Below, piece after piece: positions 36,458-45,395 of a stretch of 64,000 bases of DNA. This DNA comes from Prevotella multiformis DSM 16608 (GTDB lineage: Bacteria; Bacteroidota; Bacteroidia; Bacteroidales; Bacteroidaceae), in assembly GCF_000191065.1 (NCBI RefSeq), contig NZ_GL872282.1, forward strand, positions 672,447 through 736,446, written 5' to 3'. Each line of letters opens with the position of its first letter. The stretch's first letter is position 1. The position numbers and the translations under genes were made by a program. Under the pieces are notes generated by a model. It made no database searches. It saw only the letters and a program-made list of their open reading frames with translations, and was not told the origin of the DNA.

Positions 36458-37873
36458 TTACATTCCCAGTGCCTTCTTGGCATCCACGTTGTCAGGGTTC
36501 ACTTTCAGCACCTTGTTGAAATACTGGTCAGCAAGCTCTTTGTTGCCCTTCTTCGAATAGTAGTAGCCGAGGCCGTAGTACACGCTCTCCAGATAGCTCT
36601 TGCTGTCCTCATCGAGCTTGGGCTTCTTCTCCTCATAGGCAGCCACCTTCTGATAGATCTCAGCCACCTTGTCCGGGTCGTTCATGAGCTGTGCCACATT
36701 CGCCTGGTTCAGCCATACCCAGTCGGAGATAGACGGGAACTTCTCGACCATCTGCTCGTAGACATCCAGCGCCTTCGCCAGGACGGCATTCTTCTCGTCA
36801 CGGTCCGTCAGAGCCTCCGCCTTCGTCACGTACGTGTTGGCAAGCGTCGCCCAGTCGTTGTTGGTAGCCTTCCTGCTCTTGGAGAGATACTCCTGCTGCA
36901 CCTCGAGCGACTTGTCCTCATTGCCCTGTGCGGCATAGATGGCAGCCAGCGTCTTCAGAGGCTCCACGTTCTTCGCATCGACCTCGAGCGCCTTGTTGAC
37001 CGTGCTGACGGCCTCGTCATACTGCTGCGCACCGCAGAGCGCCTTGGCATAGACATCATAGTCGTTGGCGACCTTCTTGCCCGTACCGGCGAAGACCACC
37101 TTTCCGTAGCTGATGGCAGAAGGATAATCCTTCAGTTCGACCGACGCCATCATGGCGATACGGCTGAGGTATTCGCTGTTCGGGAACTTCTGCAGACCCT
37201 TCTTCATGACATCCAATGCCTTCTGGTAGTTCTTCGTGATGTAGGCGGCGAAACCGTAGTTGTAGAAGTTGTCCTCGGACATATAGGCAGGATTCCCCTT
37301 GTCGTACCATGCGAGCGCCTCCTTGTACTTGCCGTCGCTGAGCATGATCTCCGCAGCCGTCGCCTCAACCGGGTAATCCGGCTTCACCTTGCGGAGCTCT
37401 TCGAGCTTGGCGACAGCCACCTTGGAGTTTACATGGCGGTAGACCTTCGCATAACGCTCGTAAGCCGCGACGTTCTGCGGGTCGAGGCTGATGGCGGTCT
37501 GGTACTGCTGTGCGGCGGCACCGGCGTTGCCGATGGAGTCCTGGAGAGCCGCGATGTCGCCCAGGAGGACATACCCCAGACTTCCGTTGAACTTCTTGTT
37601 GTTCACCACGCTGTTGGCAATATCGGTCGCAGCGGTGAAATTGTGCTGCAGCAGATAGACGTTGCCCAGTGCGACGATCGCCTCTTCACTTTTCTTGAAG
37701 GTCTTCTGATACTCCTTGATGAGATCCTTGGCCGCCTTCGGGTCGTTCGGTGCGGCCTGGATGGCAGCGGTGATGGGTTTCAGTGCCTCGGCATAGTTGA
37801 CTTCCTGTGCCGTTGCCGGCGCAGACATTGCCAACATCAATGCTCCGGCGATAAGATATTTCTTTGTATTCAT
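36458..37873 (-). CDS. Secreted tetratricopeptide-repeat protein of the TonB cluster
   Basis: 471 residues. A signal peptide (1-22, ATAQ) is followed by about ten TPR-like helical hairpins, including AIVALGNVYLLQHNFTAA, ALDVMKKGLQKFPNSEYLS, EAVSTVNKALEVDAKNVEP and ADQYFNKVLKVNPDNVDA. TPR proteins are protein-interaction scaffolds; this one is predicted periplasmic. It is the last gene of the exbB-exbD-exbD-tonB-pstS-like run, 197 bp downstream of the PstS-like gene, with GATAA repeats in the gap. An intrinsic terminator follows. A structural role around TonB complexes is an inference from position only. Confidence 0.85.
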   Translation of the reverse strand: MNTKKYLIAGALMLAMSAPATAQEVNYAEALKPITAAIQAAPNDPKAAKDLIKEYQKTFKKSEEAIVALGNVYLLQHNFTAATDIANSVVNNKKFNGSLGYVLLGDIAALQDSIGNAGAAAQQYQTAISLDPQNVAAYERYAKVYRHVNSKVAVAKLEELRKVKPDYPVEATAAEIMLSDGKYKEALAWYDKGNPAYMSEDNFYNYGFAAYITKNYQKALDVMKKGLQKFPNSEYLSRIAMMASVELKDYPSAISYGKVVFAGTGKKVANDYDVYAKALCGAQQYDEAVSTVNKALEVDAKNVEPLKTLAAIYAAQGNEDKSLEVQQEYLSKSRKATNNDWATLANTYVTKAEALTDRDEKNAVLAKALDVYEQMVEKFPSISDWVWLNQANVAQLMNDPDKVAEIYQKVAAYEEKKPKLDEDSKSYLESVYYGLGYYYSKKGNKELADQYFNKVLKVNPDNVDAKKALGM

Positions 37874-37904
37874 AATTCTCGTTCTTTAAAGGGTTACTTT
37901 CTGT

Positions 37905-37985
37905 GAGGGGATGGGTGATAATAGGTGATGATAAGCTGGGATGGGCGGAGAAAAGCGATGATAAGCGGAAATGGCAGGGAGAGGA
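37905..37985. repeat. GATAA-rich degenerate repeats, locus 2
   Basis: Units such as GGTGATGATAAGCTGGGATGGGC and GCGATGATAAGCGG recur with loose 8-24 bp spacing, in the gap between the PstS-like and TPR genes of one operon. Confidence 0.65.
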
Positions 37986-38070
37986 GAGACTCCGGAGCTG
38001 TGACCGCTCCTTTGTGACCGCCGCTTTCATGGGTGCCACTTTGATGCCTGTCGGATGCCGCCTGCCAGCG

Positions 38071-39036
38071 CTATTCCGTCTTCACCTCCACTTCCCGGAT
38101 GTTGATCTCTCCCCGGTAAGGCAGCAGACCCGCCTTGAAGATGATCTTCTGTCCGATCGGATTGGTGACGAAATTGGCAAAAGCCCACGGCAGCGCCTTG
38201 TGGGGATCAGCAACGATGGCATAGATCGTCCTGACGAACGGGTATCTGCCGTCGAGCAGGTAAGCCTGATAGGGCTGCCAGCTGTTGCCGGGCTGTGCGA
38301 CGGTGGTCTTAGAGATGCCTACCACCGTGATGTTCTTCTTGAATGTGGTGTTCGTGGAGTCGCGGTGGTCGTTCAACCAGTTGGATCCGATGACACCTAT
38401 CGCATTGGGAGTCTTGTGAACATAGTCGATGACCGCCTTGCTGCTGCTGGCCGCGACGATGTTCGCGCTCTTGATGTTCTTTCCGCCTAAGATGGAATCG
38501 ACGACATAATGCAGCGTCGCCGAAGCCCTGTTGTCGAAGACGACTTCGATGTCGCCCCGGCCGCTCTTCGGATCCAGCTGTTTCCATCGTGCAATCTGTC
38601 CGCTGAGAATCTTCTTCACGTCGCCGACCGTGATGCAGGAATCGCTGTTGGCACGGTTCACGATGAAGGCGATCCCGTCATATCCTATCGGGAATACCTC
38701 CGGAATAGGACCTTTCCCCCGTAACATGGCGTCCTCTCCCTTCGTCAGCTTGTGCGAAGTGAAGAAGAGGTTGACCTTCTGGTCGAGGATCAGTTTCATC
38801 CCCTTGTTGTCGTCCGTATAGATCGGCAGCAGGTGGGTCTGTGGATAACGGAACTGATACGTCTGCAGCAGTTCCTCGATAATAGGACTAAAACTTTCGT
38901 CAGAGGCGAACTTAATCGTCCCTGACGTCGGTGTATCTGTTCTGCCGTCCCTGACCTTCTTCTGTCCGCAGGCGGACAGAAGGAAGCCGAGGGTCAGCAT
39001 CCATCCTACTGTAATGTAGAATCTCGGTCTTTTCAT
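38071..39036 (-). CDS. PstS-like periplasmic substrate-binding lipoprotein
   Basis: 321 residues. The lipobox LLSAC (Cys near residue 23) predicts a lipoprotein. The PBP-like domain contains SDESFSPIIEELLQTYQFRYP near the N-terminus, then GYDGIAFIVN, DVKKILSGQIARWKQLD and the SS-x-A stretch AASSSKAVIDYV. These are features of the phosphate-binding PstS_2 group. No pst permease genes are adjacent. Instead the gene is 13 bp after tonB, an arrangement seen in Bacteroidota, so phosphate transport is not certain and a sensing or envelope role is possible. Confidence 0.8.
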   Translation of the reverse strand: MKRPRFYITVGWMLTLGFLLSACGQKKVRDGRTDTPTSGTIKFASDESFSPIIEELLQTYQFRYPQTHLLPIYTDDNKGMKLILDQKVNLFFTSHKLTKGEDAMLRGKGPIPEVFPIGYDGIAFIVNRANSDSCITVGDVKKILSGQIARWKQLDPKSGRGDIEVVFDNRASATLHYVVDSILGGKNIKSANIVAASSSKAVIDYVHKTPNAIGVIGSNWLNDHRDSTNTTFKKNITVVGISKTTVAQPGNSWQPYQAYLLDGRYPFVRTIYAIVADPHKALPWAFANFVTNPIGQKIIFKAGLLPYRGEINIREVEVKTE

Positions 39037-39049
39037 ATCAGTCGTGCTT

Positions 39050-39934
39050 TTACTGCAGCTTGAAGGTGATGGGCAGGGTGAACCAGACGTTGGCCGCCTG
39101 GCCGTTGTTCATGCCCGGGTTCCACTTCGGCATGCTGTTGACAACACGCAGCGCCTCACGGTCGAGCGACGGGTCGACGCCGCGGAGGACCTGTGCCTGG
39201 CTGACGCTTCCGTCGCGTCCGACAACGAACTTGACGATGACGCGTCCCTGGATGCCGTTTTCGGCAGCCACAGCCGGGTACTGCAGGTGCGAGCTCAGCC
39301 ATGCGTTCACATTGCCCTTGAACGAAGGCATCTGCTCCGCCACGGTGAAGATCTTGTTCTCCACCTCTTCCTTGGGTTCCGGCTTCGGAGCCTCAACGAC
39401 CGGCTTCTCGATCTTCGGCACAACCTGTTCGGGAGTAGCGACGGTCGTACGTGCAGCGACTTCGGTACGGTCCTCCGTACCTTCCTTGTTCTCCACGCCG
39501 ACGGCTTTCGTCTCCTTGTTCATCTTGACCATAGGCGGCATTTCCTCCTTCACGTCCTTGTCGTCCTTGATGACAGGGGCAGTGAACTTGACAGTGGCAC
39601 GCGTTTCAGGCACCACCTTCTCCGGTTCGATCTTCTTCTGTTCCGGTTTCGGCTGGTTCTTCTTGCGTTCCGCCTGGTCCTTCTTTGCCTGTTCGAGGGC
39701 TGCCAGCTCCATCTTGGCCGCATACGCCGCCTGGGCTGCCAGTTCGTCGTTGTGCTTCTTGATCTGGTAAGCCAAGTAACCACCGCCGAGGAATGCAGCA
39801 CACAGCAGAATAGCCAATGCTTTGATGTTACGCTGGGAGACGGTCTTACGGAGCCTGTAGGCACCGTATTCCTTGTTCTTTCCGGCGAACACCATGTCGA
39901 CCCATTTCGGATCGTATAGATCTATTTTTGCCAT
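39050..39934 (-). CDS. tonB: Energy transducer TonB
   Basis: 294 residues. A cytoplasmic N-terminus of about 30 residues precedes one membrane helix (about 34-56). A long K/E/P-rich periplasmic linker follows (about 75-200). The TonB C-terminal domain (about 205-294) contains YPAVAAENGIQGRVIVKFVV and ends with WFTLPITFKLQ. TonB couples proton-motive force to outer-membrane receptors such as the one at 56.2-58.6 kb. It is the fourth gene of the exb/ton run, 33 bp after exbD2. Confidence 0.95.
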   Translation of the reverse strand: MAKIDLYDPKWVDMVFAGKNKEYGAYRLRKTVSQRNIKALAILLCAAFLGGGYLAYQIKKHNDELAAQAAYAAKMELAALEQAKKDQAERKKNQPKPEQKKIEPEKVVPETRATVKFTAPVIKDDKDVKEEMPPMVKMNKETKAVGVENKEGTEDRTEVAARTTVATPEQVVPKIEKPVVEAPKPEPKEEVENKIFTVAEQMPSFKGNVNAWLSSHLQYPAVAAENGIQGRVIVKFVVGRDGSVSQAQVLRGVDPSLDREALRVVNSMPKWNPGMNNGQAANVWFTLPITFKLQ

Positions 39935-39967
39935 TGTTTCTTTCTTTAATTGTTTACGAATCAGTGA

Positions 39968-40642
39968 TTAAGCCTTCACACCTTTCTTGGCCAGAAGAGC
40001 CTTGTCCTGGTCTGTCAGCTTGTCAATGACGTAAGTTCCAATATATGAAATCTGCATTTCATCGAGAATGTCTACCAAGTGACGATAAGAAGCCTGATCG
40101 GTCGGCTTGATGATAACGGTCATTGTCGATACCTTCTTGCCGTTGATCATACCGCTCTTGATGGCAGCGATCTCCGACTGGTAGATGCTGTCCGGATAAG
40201 CCTTCGGATCGGCCTGCTTCTTCTGGTTCAGCTCCTTGACGGCAATTTCCATGTCCTGATACGGGACGGTGATTGCCTCGCCGGTAGAAGGATCGCCCAC
40301 CTGCTTGTGCTGGAGAACGTACCGGATGCCTTTCGGAGTGTTGCTCCAGTCGGCGGGTTTCAGCCAGTTCGCATTGTCGTACTCGGGTTTACCGTTGCCG
40401 TAGAACATCTTGTCTCCGTCGGCGATGTAGATCGTGATGGAGTGCGACTCCTTGGCTTCGTTCTTCTTCGTATCGTCCTGCGTCTTGTCATTGCTCGGCA
40501 TGGTCAGCTCCATCGTCGAAGGCTTGCTAAGCGAGGTACAGAGCATGAAGAAGGTGATGAGCAGCATCAGCATATCCACCATCGGCGTGAAGTCCACGCG
40601 CACGGTCATCTTCTTCTGCTTACTTTTCTTTTCCTTTGCCAT
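39968..40642 (-). CDS. exbD: ExbD/TolR-family biopolymer transport protein, second copy
   Basis: 224 residues. A short basic cytoplasmic N-terminus (KKSKQKKMTVRVDF) is followed by a single helix with the essential aspartate in TPMVDMLMLLITFFML, then a periplasmic domain. The end VDILDEMQISYIGTYVIDKL is typical of ExbD. The ATG overlaps the last base of the preceding exbD stop, so the two are translationally coupled. Tandem exbD genes are usual in Bacteroidota. The two proteins probably form the heteromeric stator partner of ExbB. Confidence 0.93.
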   Translation of the reverse strand: MAKEKKSKQKKMTVRVDFTPMVDMLMLLITFFMLCTSLSKPSTMELTMPSNDKTQDDTKKNEAKESHSITIYIADGDKMFYGNGKPEYDNANWLKPADWSNTPKGIRYVLQHKQVGDPSTGEAITVPYQDMEIAVKELNQKKQADPKAYPDSIYQSEIAAIKSGMINGKKVSTMTVIIKPTDQASYRHLVDILDEMQISYIGTYVIDKLTDQDKALLAKKGVKA

Positions 40643-41298
40643 TACTTAGCCCCTCCGTTAGCTGCCTGGGCAGCCTTTTTAGCGTCCAACTGCGTGATCA
40701 TGTAGTAATGGCTCTCGTCCATGTCCTGGAGCTCGCTCATTACTTTCTTAACTGTTCCATAAGGAGAATCGGCGTCGGACTTGATGGCAAGTCTCACCTT
40801 CGGGTTCACCTGGCGGGCTGCGTTGACCCACTGCTGGAACTCCGTCATCTCCTGTCCCTGGATACTGTCGAGAGGAATACCCATCTTAGGGAGTTCTTTG
40901 CTCCGCTCTGCGGCCGGCTTTGACAGGTAGGCTGCCAGCTTGTCGAGAGGAGTACCAAATGTGGACTCTGCCACGAAAGTCTTCTTCTGTGCGGGTGTCA
41001 GGGTGGTCATCTGGTCTACGATCTGCGCCAGTTCGTTGGTGTTGTCGTAACTCAGGAACACCTGTCCTTCGCCGGTCGGCTTGCCGTCAGGTCTCTTTTC
41101 AGGACTGACGAGAATCGTCAGGACGCCGTTCTCCGGCACCTTGGTCTCGGACACGGAACCCGGGGTGTTCACCTTCACCGGCTCGTTCTTTACGAACGTC
41201 GAAGTCAGCATGAAGAAGGTAAGCAGCAGGGTCATCACGTCGGACATAGGTGTCATGTCGATCCAGACGTCACTCTTCTTAATTTTTACTTTACCCAT
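40642..41298 (-). CDS. exbD: ExbD/TolR-family biopolymer transport protein, first copy
   Basis: 218 residues. The N-terminus VKIKKSDVWIDMTPMSDVM carries the intramembrane aspartate at the start of a single helix, TLLLTFFMLTSTF. The periplasmic domain includes KVRLAIKSDADSPYGTVKKV and ends with DESHYYMITQL and an Ala/Lys-rich tail. It differs clearly from the second copy, so it is not a recent duplication. Spacing is 30 bp from exbB and a 1-base overlap with the next exbD. Confidence 0.93.
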   Translation of the reverse strand: MGKVKIKKSDVWIDMTPMSDVMTLLLTFFMLTSTFVKNEPVKVNTPGSVSETKVPENGVLTILVSPEKRPDGKPTGEGQVFLSYDNTNELAQIVDQMTTLTPAQKKTFVAESTFGTPLDKLAAYLSKPAAERSKELPKMGIPLDSIQGQEMTEFQQWVNAARQVNPKVRLAIKSDADSPYGTVKKVMSELQDMDESHYYMITQLDAKKAAQAANGGAK

Positions 41299-41328
41299 AG
41301 CGATAAATATTTAAAGGGTCAGCAAAAA

Positions 41329-42168
41329 TTAAGCCTCTTCCGTGTGGTTTACTTCGTATGTCTGAGCGATAGAATAACCAACCTCGTCGAGTGCGTAAGT
41401 CAACTTGTCGACCTTGTTTGAGTAGTAGTTGTAGGAAACCACTGCGCACCAGGATGTAGCGATACCGAATGCGGTGTTGATCAGGGCCTCGGAAATACCG
41501 GCAGACAGTGCGGCAGAGTCGGCGCCGCCGCCTGCGGACAGAGCGGAGAACGACTTGATCATACCGGTTACCGTACCGAGAAGACCGGTCAGCGTACCGA
41601 GGGTGACGATGGTGGCGATGATCGGGAGGTTCATCGTCAGGGTCGGCATCTCGAGCTGCGTAGCCTCTTCGTGAGCCTGCTGGATCTTGGATACCTTCTG
41701 TGCTTTCTTCAGGTTAGCGTTGGCACCTGTCTCCATGTCCTTGTAAGCGTTCAGGGAAGCCTTCACCACGTTTGCCACAGAACCCTTCTGCTTGTCGCAG
41801 AGCTGGTTGGCCTTGGCGAGGTCGTTGGCGTTGAGAGCTGCCTTGATGTTTGCAACGAACTTGGGAAGCGCACCCTTGCCGAAAGCGGTCTTCAGCGCCA
41901 GCCAGCGCTCGATGGACATAGCCAGCACGGTGAGCAGGAGGGTGTGGATGACCGGAACGACAACGCCGCCCTTGAAGATGGTACCCCATACGTCAGCCGG
42001 TGTCTCGTTGGTACCCGGATCCTGGAAGTGCATGTCGTTGCCGAACCATGTGAAGAACAGTACGAACGCAACGATGGCGCAAACGACGATGATCCAGAAT
42101 GCACCTCTAACTCCTGTGAAGCCCTCGGACTTTTTCTTCGGGGCTGCTTTTTGTTGTGTAGTTGCCAT
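41329..42168 (-). CDS. exbB: MotA/TolQ/ExbB proton channel family protein
   Basis: 279 residues. One N-terminal helix (about 25-44) is followed by two more (about 70-90 and 185-215). The conserved proton-channel core LPIIATIVTLGTLTGLLGTV is followed by GISEALINTAFGI. With ExbD and TonB it forms the inner-membrane motor for TonB-dependent uptake. It is the first gene of a six-gene unit. The promoter box at 42291-42298 implies a leader of about 120 nt. Confidence 0.95.
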   Translation of the reverse strand: MATTQQKAAPKKKSEGFTGVRGAFWIIVVCAIVAFVLFFTWFGNDMHFQDPGTNETPADVWGTIFKGGVVVPVIHTLLLTVLAMSIERWLALKTAFGKGALPKFVANIKAALNANDLAKANQLCDKQKGSVANVVKASLNAYKDMETGANANLKKAQKVSKIQQAHEEATQLEMPTLTMNLPIIATIVTLGTLTGLLGTVTGMIKSFSALSAGGGADSAALSAGISEALINTAFGIATSWCAVVSYNYYSNKVDKLTYALDEVGYSIAQTYEVNHTEEA

Positions 42169-42290
42169 AATTTGATGAAATTTTTAATTTTAGGTTATTA
42201 ATGAATTAAATTGTTAATATCTTTCTGATTCTTAAGTGTTTGTAAACAGACACGCTACGGCACACCGCCGGAAAGGGGGTCTTATCTCCG

Positions 42291-42298
42291 CAAAGATA
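42291..42298 (-). promoter_or_regulatory. -7 box for the exbB-exbD-exbD-tonB unit
   Basis: TATCTTTG on the minus strand, about 123 bp upstream of the exbB ATG. The intervening AT-rich leader contains GTTTGTAAAC, a short palindrome, but no recognised riboswitch. Confidence 0.7.
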
Positions 42299-42394
42299 GC
42301 AATTAAAAGAAAATTATAGGTACGATTAATAACATTTAACAATCGTGGTTGTATAGTTTTTGCCTGTACTTCCTTACAATTTGCTTTTCCGTTC

Positions 42395-43588
42395 TCATTC
42401 CAGCCTTGAGAGTACGCCCTTGATTCGGCGAAGTGCTTCCTTTATGCTGGCGTCGTCCGTCGCGTAGCTCATCCGGAAACAGCCGGGTGCGCCGAAGGCT
42501 TCGCCGCCCACCGTCGCCACGTGTCCCTCTTCGAGAAGGTAGAGGGCGAGGTCGGTGGAATTGCGGATGACCCGCTTCCCGTCGCTCCTGCCGAAGAAGG
42601 CGGAGCAGTCCGGGAAGAGATAGAACGCTCCCTGCGGCACATTCACTTCCAGTCCCGGGATGTCCTTCGCCAGGGAGACGATCAGGTCGCGGCGGCGGCG
42701 GAAGGTCTCGCGGAACGCTGCCACGCAGCTCTGGTCGCCTTCGTAGGCCGCCAGGGCCGCCATCTGGCTGACGCTGCTCGTGCCGGAGGTGTACTGTCCC
42801 TGCAGCTTGCCGAGTCCCTTGACGATCCACTCCGGCGCGGCCACCCATCCGAGCCGCCAGCCCGTCATGGCGTAGGCCTTGCTGACGCCGTTGCAGACCA
42901 CCGTCCGTTCCTTCATGCCCGGACAGGCGGCGATGCTGCTGTGCCCCCCTATATAATTAATGTGTTCGTAGATCTCGTCCGAGAGGACGAACAGGTCGTC
43001 ATGGGCGAGCACCACCCCGGCCAGCTCCCCGAGTTCCTCTTCCGAATAGACGCTCCCCGTAGGATTGCTCGGCGAGCAGAGGATGACCAGCTTCGTCTTC
43101 GGCGTGACGGCCGCTTCGAGCTGCGCGGCGGTGATCTTGAAGTCCTCCCCGATGCCGGCCGGAACGATGACCGGCACACCACCCGCCAGCTTCACCATCT
43201 GCGGATAGCTCACCCAGTAAGGAGCGGGGATAATCACCTCGTCGCCGGGATTGACCAGTGCCAGGATGGTGTTGCACACCCCCTGTTTGCCGCCTGTCCC
43301 GACGATGATCTCGGAAGCGGCGTAGTCCAGACCGTTCTCCCGCTTCAGCTTCTCTGCGATGGCTTTCCGGAGGGCGGGGTAGCCGGGGACGGGCGAATAC
43401 TTCGAGTAGTTGTCGTCGATCGCCTGCTTGCCCGCCTCCTTGACGAAGTCGGGGGTCATGAAGTCCGGTTCGCCCACGCTCATGTTGATGACGTCGATGC
43501 CCTGCGCTTTCATCTCGCTGCTCTTCTGCGACATTGCCAGCGTTGCGGAAGGTGCCAGCCTGTTCAGCCGGTCTGATAGTTGTGCCAT
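42395..43588 (-). CDS. PLP-dependent class I aminotransferase (aspartate aminotransferase-like)
   Basis: 397 residues, fold type I. VGEPDFMTPDFV is near the N-terminus, then the phosphate-site YSPVPGYPALRKAI, SPSNPTGSVYSEEEL, and the internal-aldimine lysine in NGVSKAYAMTGWRLGW. VPQGAFYLFPD is a conserved late block. The sequence fits the Ib aspartate/prephenate aminotransferase group. Substrate preference (aspartate, aromatic amino acid or prephenate) cannot be settled by reading. It stands alone, with its own TACTTTTG promoter. Confidence 0.9.
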   Translation of the reverse strand: MAQLSDRLNRLAPSATLAMSQKSSEMKAQGIDVINMSVGEPDFMTPDFVKEAGKQAIDDNYSKYSPVPGYPALRKAIAEKLKRENGLDYAASEIIVGTGGKQGVCNTILALVNPGDEVIIPAPYWVSYPQMVKLAGGVPVIVPAGIGEDFKITAAQLEAAVTPKTKLVILCSPSNPTGSVYSEEELGELAGVVLAHDDLFVLSDEIYEHINYIGGHSSIAACPGMKERTVVCNGVSKAYAMTGWRLGWVAAPEWIVKGLGKLQGQYTSGTSSVSQMAALAAYEGDQSCVAAFRETFRRRRDLIVSLAKDIPGLEVNVPQGAFYLFPDCSAFFGRSDGKRVIRNSTDLALYLLEEGHVATVGGEAFGAPGCFRMSYATDDASIKEALRRIKGVLSRLE

Positions 43589-43622
43589 TGGACTTTCCTT
43601 TCTTTGTAAATGATTTCAAGTA

Positions 43623-43630
43623 CAAAAGTA
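43623..43630 (-). promoter_or_regulatory. -7 box for the aminotransferase gene
   Basis: TACTTTTG on the minus strand, 35 bp upstream of the ATG. It lies inside GTACTTTTGTAC, which is close to palindromic. Confidence 0.7.
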
Positions 43631-43639
43631 CGTAAATTC

Positions 43640-44106
43640 ATTCTCATAACGTAAGATTTCTTTCTTTATTTTATCTTGCCGGCATTTTTCCTGCCTAATT
43701 GACAGCCGAAACCGCCCTCCGGGTGTCATGGGGGCAGTCTGCGGACGGAAAAAGAGGGAAAACGGGATTGCGGTTTCCTGAAAAAATCACCGGTCAATTG
43801 TCTGCCTTACTTTCCTTGTGGACGGCACTCTCCATCGCACATAAAAAGTTCGAGATGACGGTTACACCGAAATAAAAAAAAGTTCGGGTCGAAGAGACTT
43901 CAAACCTAATTTTAGGTTGAGAATCAGGATGCCCGAAATTGAATTTAAACTTTTATGAATATAGCATAGGAGGTTGTCAGATCTTTCAATCTCCCTGAAA
44001 ATATCTTTGTTGAATATAATGTGATAAATGTTTTGTAATCCGAAAATAAAGTCGCACCTTTGTAAGTAGATATAACTGAACGTAAACGATAGAAAGGAAA
44101 TTAATC
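43640..44106. other. AT-rich intergenic region before the small-gene patch
   Basis: About 470 bp. It contains the dyad AACCTAATTTTAGGTT (43903-43918) nested within TTCGGG...CCCGAA. Promoter-like candidates for the next gene are TATCTTTG (44002-44009) and TTTTG-N19-CACCTTTG (44031-44062). No gene seen. Confidence 0.5.
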
Positions 44107-44256
44107 ATGATTGAATTAGCAGTATGTGCCTGCATCTTCGGGGCAGGAATTAAGGCTGCGTTAGGCGGGGGAAATAGCCGTAAGCGTGGGAGAAGAAATA
44201 GCAACTATAAGGATGCTATGGGATGGTCACATGATAACCATCAGAAGTTATTTTAA
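44107..44256 (+). CDS. Small protein of 49 residues, unknown
   Basis: The ORF starts ATG ATT GAA TTA and ends TTATTTTAA. The N-terminal half is hydrophobic and small-residue-rich (CACIFGAGIKAALGGG); the middle is basic (RKRGRRN); the C-terminus is polar (GWSHDNHQKLF). It lies in AT-rich DNA with candidate promoters upstream and is followed 58 bp later by a secreted protein gene on the same strand. I do not recognise it. It could be a membrane-active peptide or a spurious ORF. Confidence 0.45.
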   Translation: MIELAVCACIFGAGIKAALGGGNSRKRGRRNSNYKDAMGWSHDNHQKLF

Positions 44257-44314
44257 GATGAATCATTAACTATGGGTACGCTTTTATCGGCGTACTCATT
44301 AACGTTTATATGTT

Positions 44315-44770
44315 ATGGGAAAGATAAGACTGTTTCTTGTAGCTCTGCTCATGGCGATTACATTAAATAGTATGGCACAGGGCAAAACGGCACCTGATAC
44401 GCAGAGAGACTATTATATGTATTCTTACATTGAAGTTAGATGGGCTAATAAGGCTAATGGAGAACAGTGCTTTGTAATATTGATGTCTCCGGGAGAAAAT
44501 GGACAACAGCGTCCTTCTATCATGAAAACTACTGATGGGAGAGCTATCGTTGTGCGAAATATGATGGAAGGGCTTGCATATTTGGAAGTGAATGGCTGGG
44601 AGATTTTGGAGCCAAGATCGGAGGGAGGAACAGGGAAATGGATTGTTAGGAAAAAAATATCATTTGCAGATCTAAGCAAGATTGTTGAAGCAAATACAAC
44701 ATATGAGACTATAATCCCAAAAGTTCAACTCACTTTGAGCGAGAAGACTTTAAAGGTAGATTATGAGTAA
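44315..44770 (+). CDS. Secreted protein of unknown function
   Basis: 151 residues with a clear signal peptide (MGKIRLFLVALLMAITLNSMAQ), so probably periplasmic or surface-exposed. The mature part contains YIEVRWANKANGEQCFVILM and LAYLEVNGWEILEPRSE. No family is recognised. Its GC content is visibly lower than that of housekeeping genes in the window, suggesting acquisition. A strong hairpin terminator follows. Confidence 0.75.
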   Translation: MGKIRLFLVALLMAITLNSMAQGKTAPDTQRDYYMYSYIEVRWANKANGEQCFVILMSPGENGQQRPSIMKTTDGRAIVVRNMMEGLAYLEVNGWEILEPRSEGGTGKWIVRKKISFADLSKIVEANTTYETIIPKVQLTLSEKTLKVDYE

Positions 44771-44832
44771 TTACTTTCTCTTCATGTAATAATACATTAT
44801 TTGAGGTAAATAAGATATGATTTAATATATCC

Positions 44833-44862
44833 GTGGGGAAGATTTTTCTTCTCCACTTTTTT
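44833..44862 (+). terminator. Intrinsic terminator after the secreted protein gene
   Basis: GTGGGGAAGA and TCTTCTCCAC form a 10-bp stem (one G-T pair) with a TTTT loop, followed by TTTTTT. Confidence 0.85.
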
Positions 44863-44934
44863 ATTATAGTAAACCCCCACCGACGCAACTCTTCTACGCC
44901 GGCAGGGGTGCTAACAAGTATTGATAGTAAGAAA

Positions 44935-45395
44935 TTATTTCATTCCATAACCTCGCTGTCGCTCTTGTTCTTCCTGTGAAGCTAAAGTCCTGTCATAGCT
45001 ATTAGCAGCTGAAGCTCTGTTTTCGTCATACTTTCTTAACACCGCATTTGCAAGCGTGTTCAAAGGTAGGGCTTTTTTTCAAATGCGTCTACTGCGGTAT
45101 CTGAAATATTTATAACGACAGGTTGATTGTCGATATCTGCTATTAATGATCGCCCTCTTAATGCCACATTGTTTAAGCGTGGGTTGAGTGGCTCATCATC
45201 ATATTGCTTGTAGTTCCTCCTGGGGGCAGACGGCTCAGGTACTCCTAACATTTCATGTCCTGCATTGTTTAAGAGATTCATGCCTCCAAAGCCGAGGAAC
45301 ATTAATTTCAACAGTGGGTTCTTACTGAATAAGCCTGCCGCGTTCGCTGCGAGCAAGGCGGCAGCCATGGCAAGGAGTATTCTTTTCATATTCAT
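44935..45395 (-). pseudogene. Small AT-rich gene, frameshifted or using a programmed -1 frameshift
   Basis: From the ATG at 45395 (a second ATG is at 45389) the zero frame runs about 111 codons to a TGA at 45062-45060. It has an N-terminal hydrophobic segment (ILLAMAAALLAANAAGLF), then a second hydrophobic patch (LKLMFLGFGGMNLL) and a polar part ending VVINISDTAVDAFEKKPYL. At 45078-45072 the mRNA reads A AAA AAG in the zero frame, three codons before the stop. After a -1 shift the frame stays open for about 45 codons (ALPLNTLANAVLRKYDENRA and onward) to a TAA at 44937-44935, with natural-looking composition. A missing A in an A8 run would give the same fusion. Function unknown; adjacent AT-rich genes suggest mobile-element origin. 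Confidence 0.55.
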
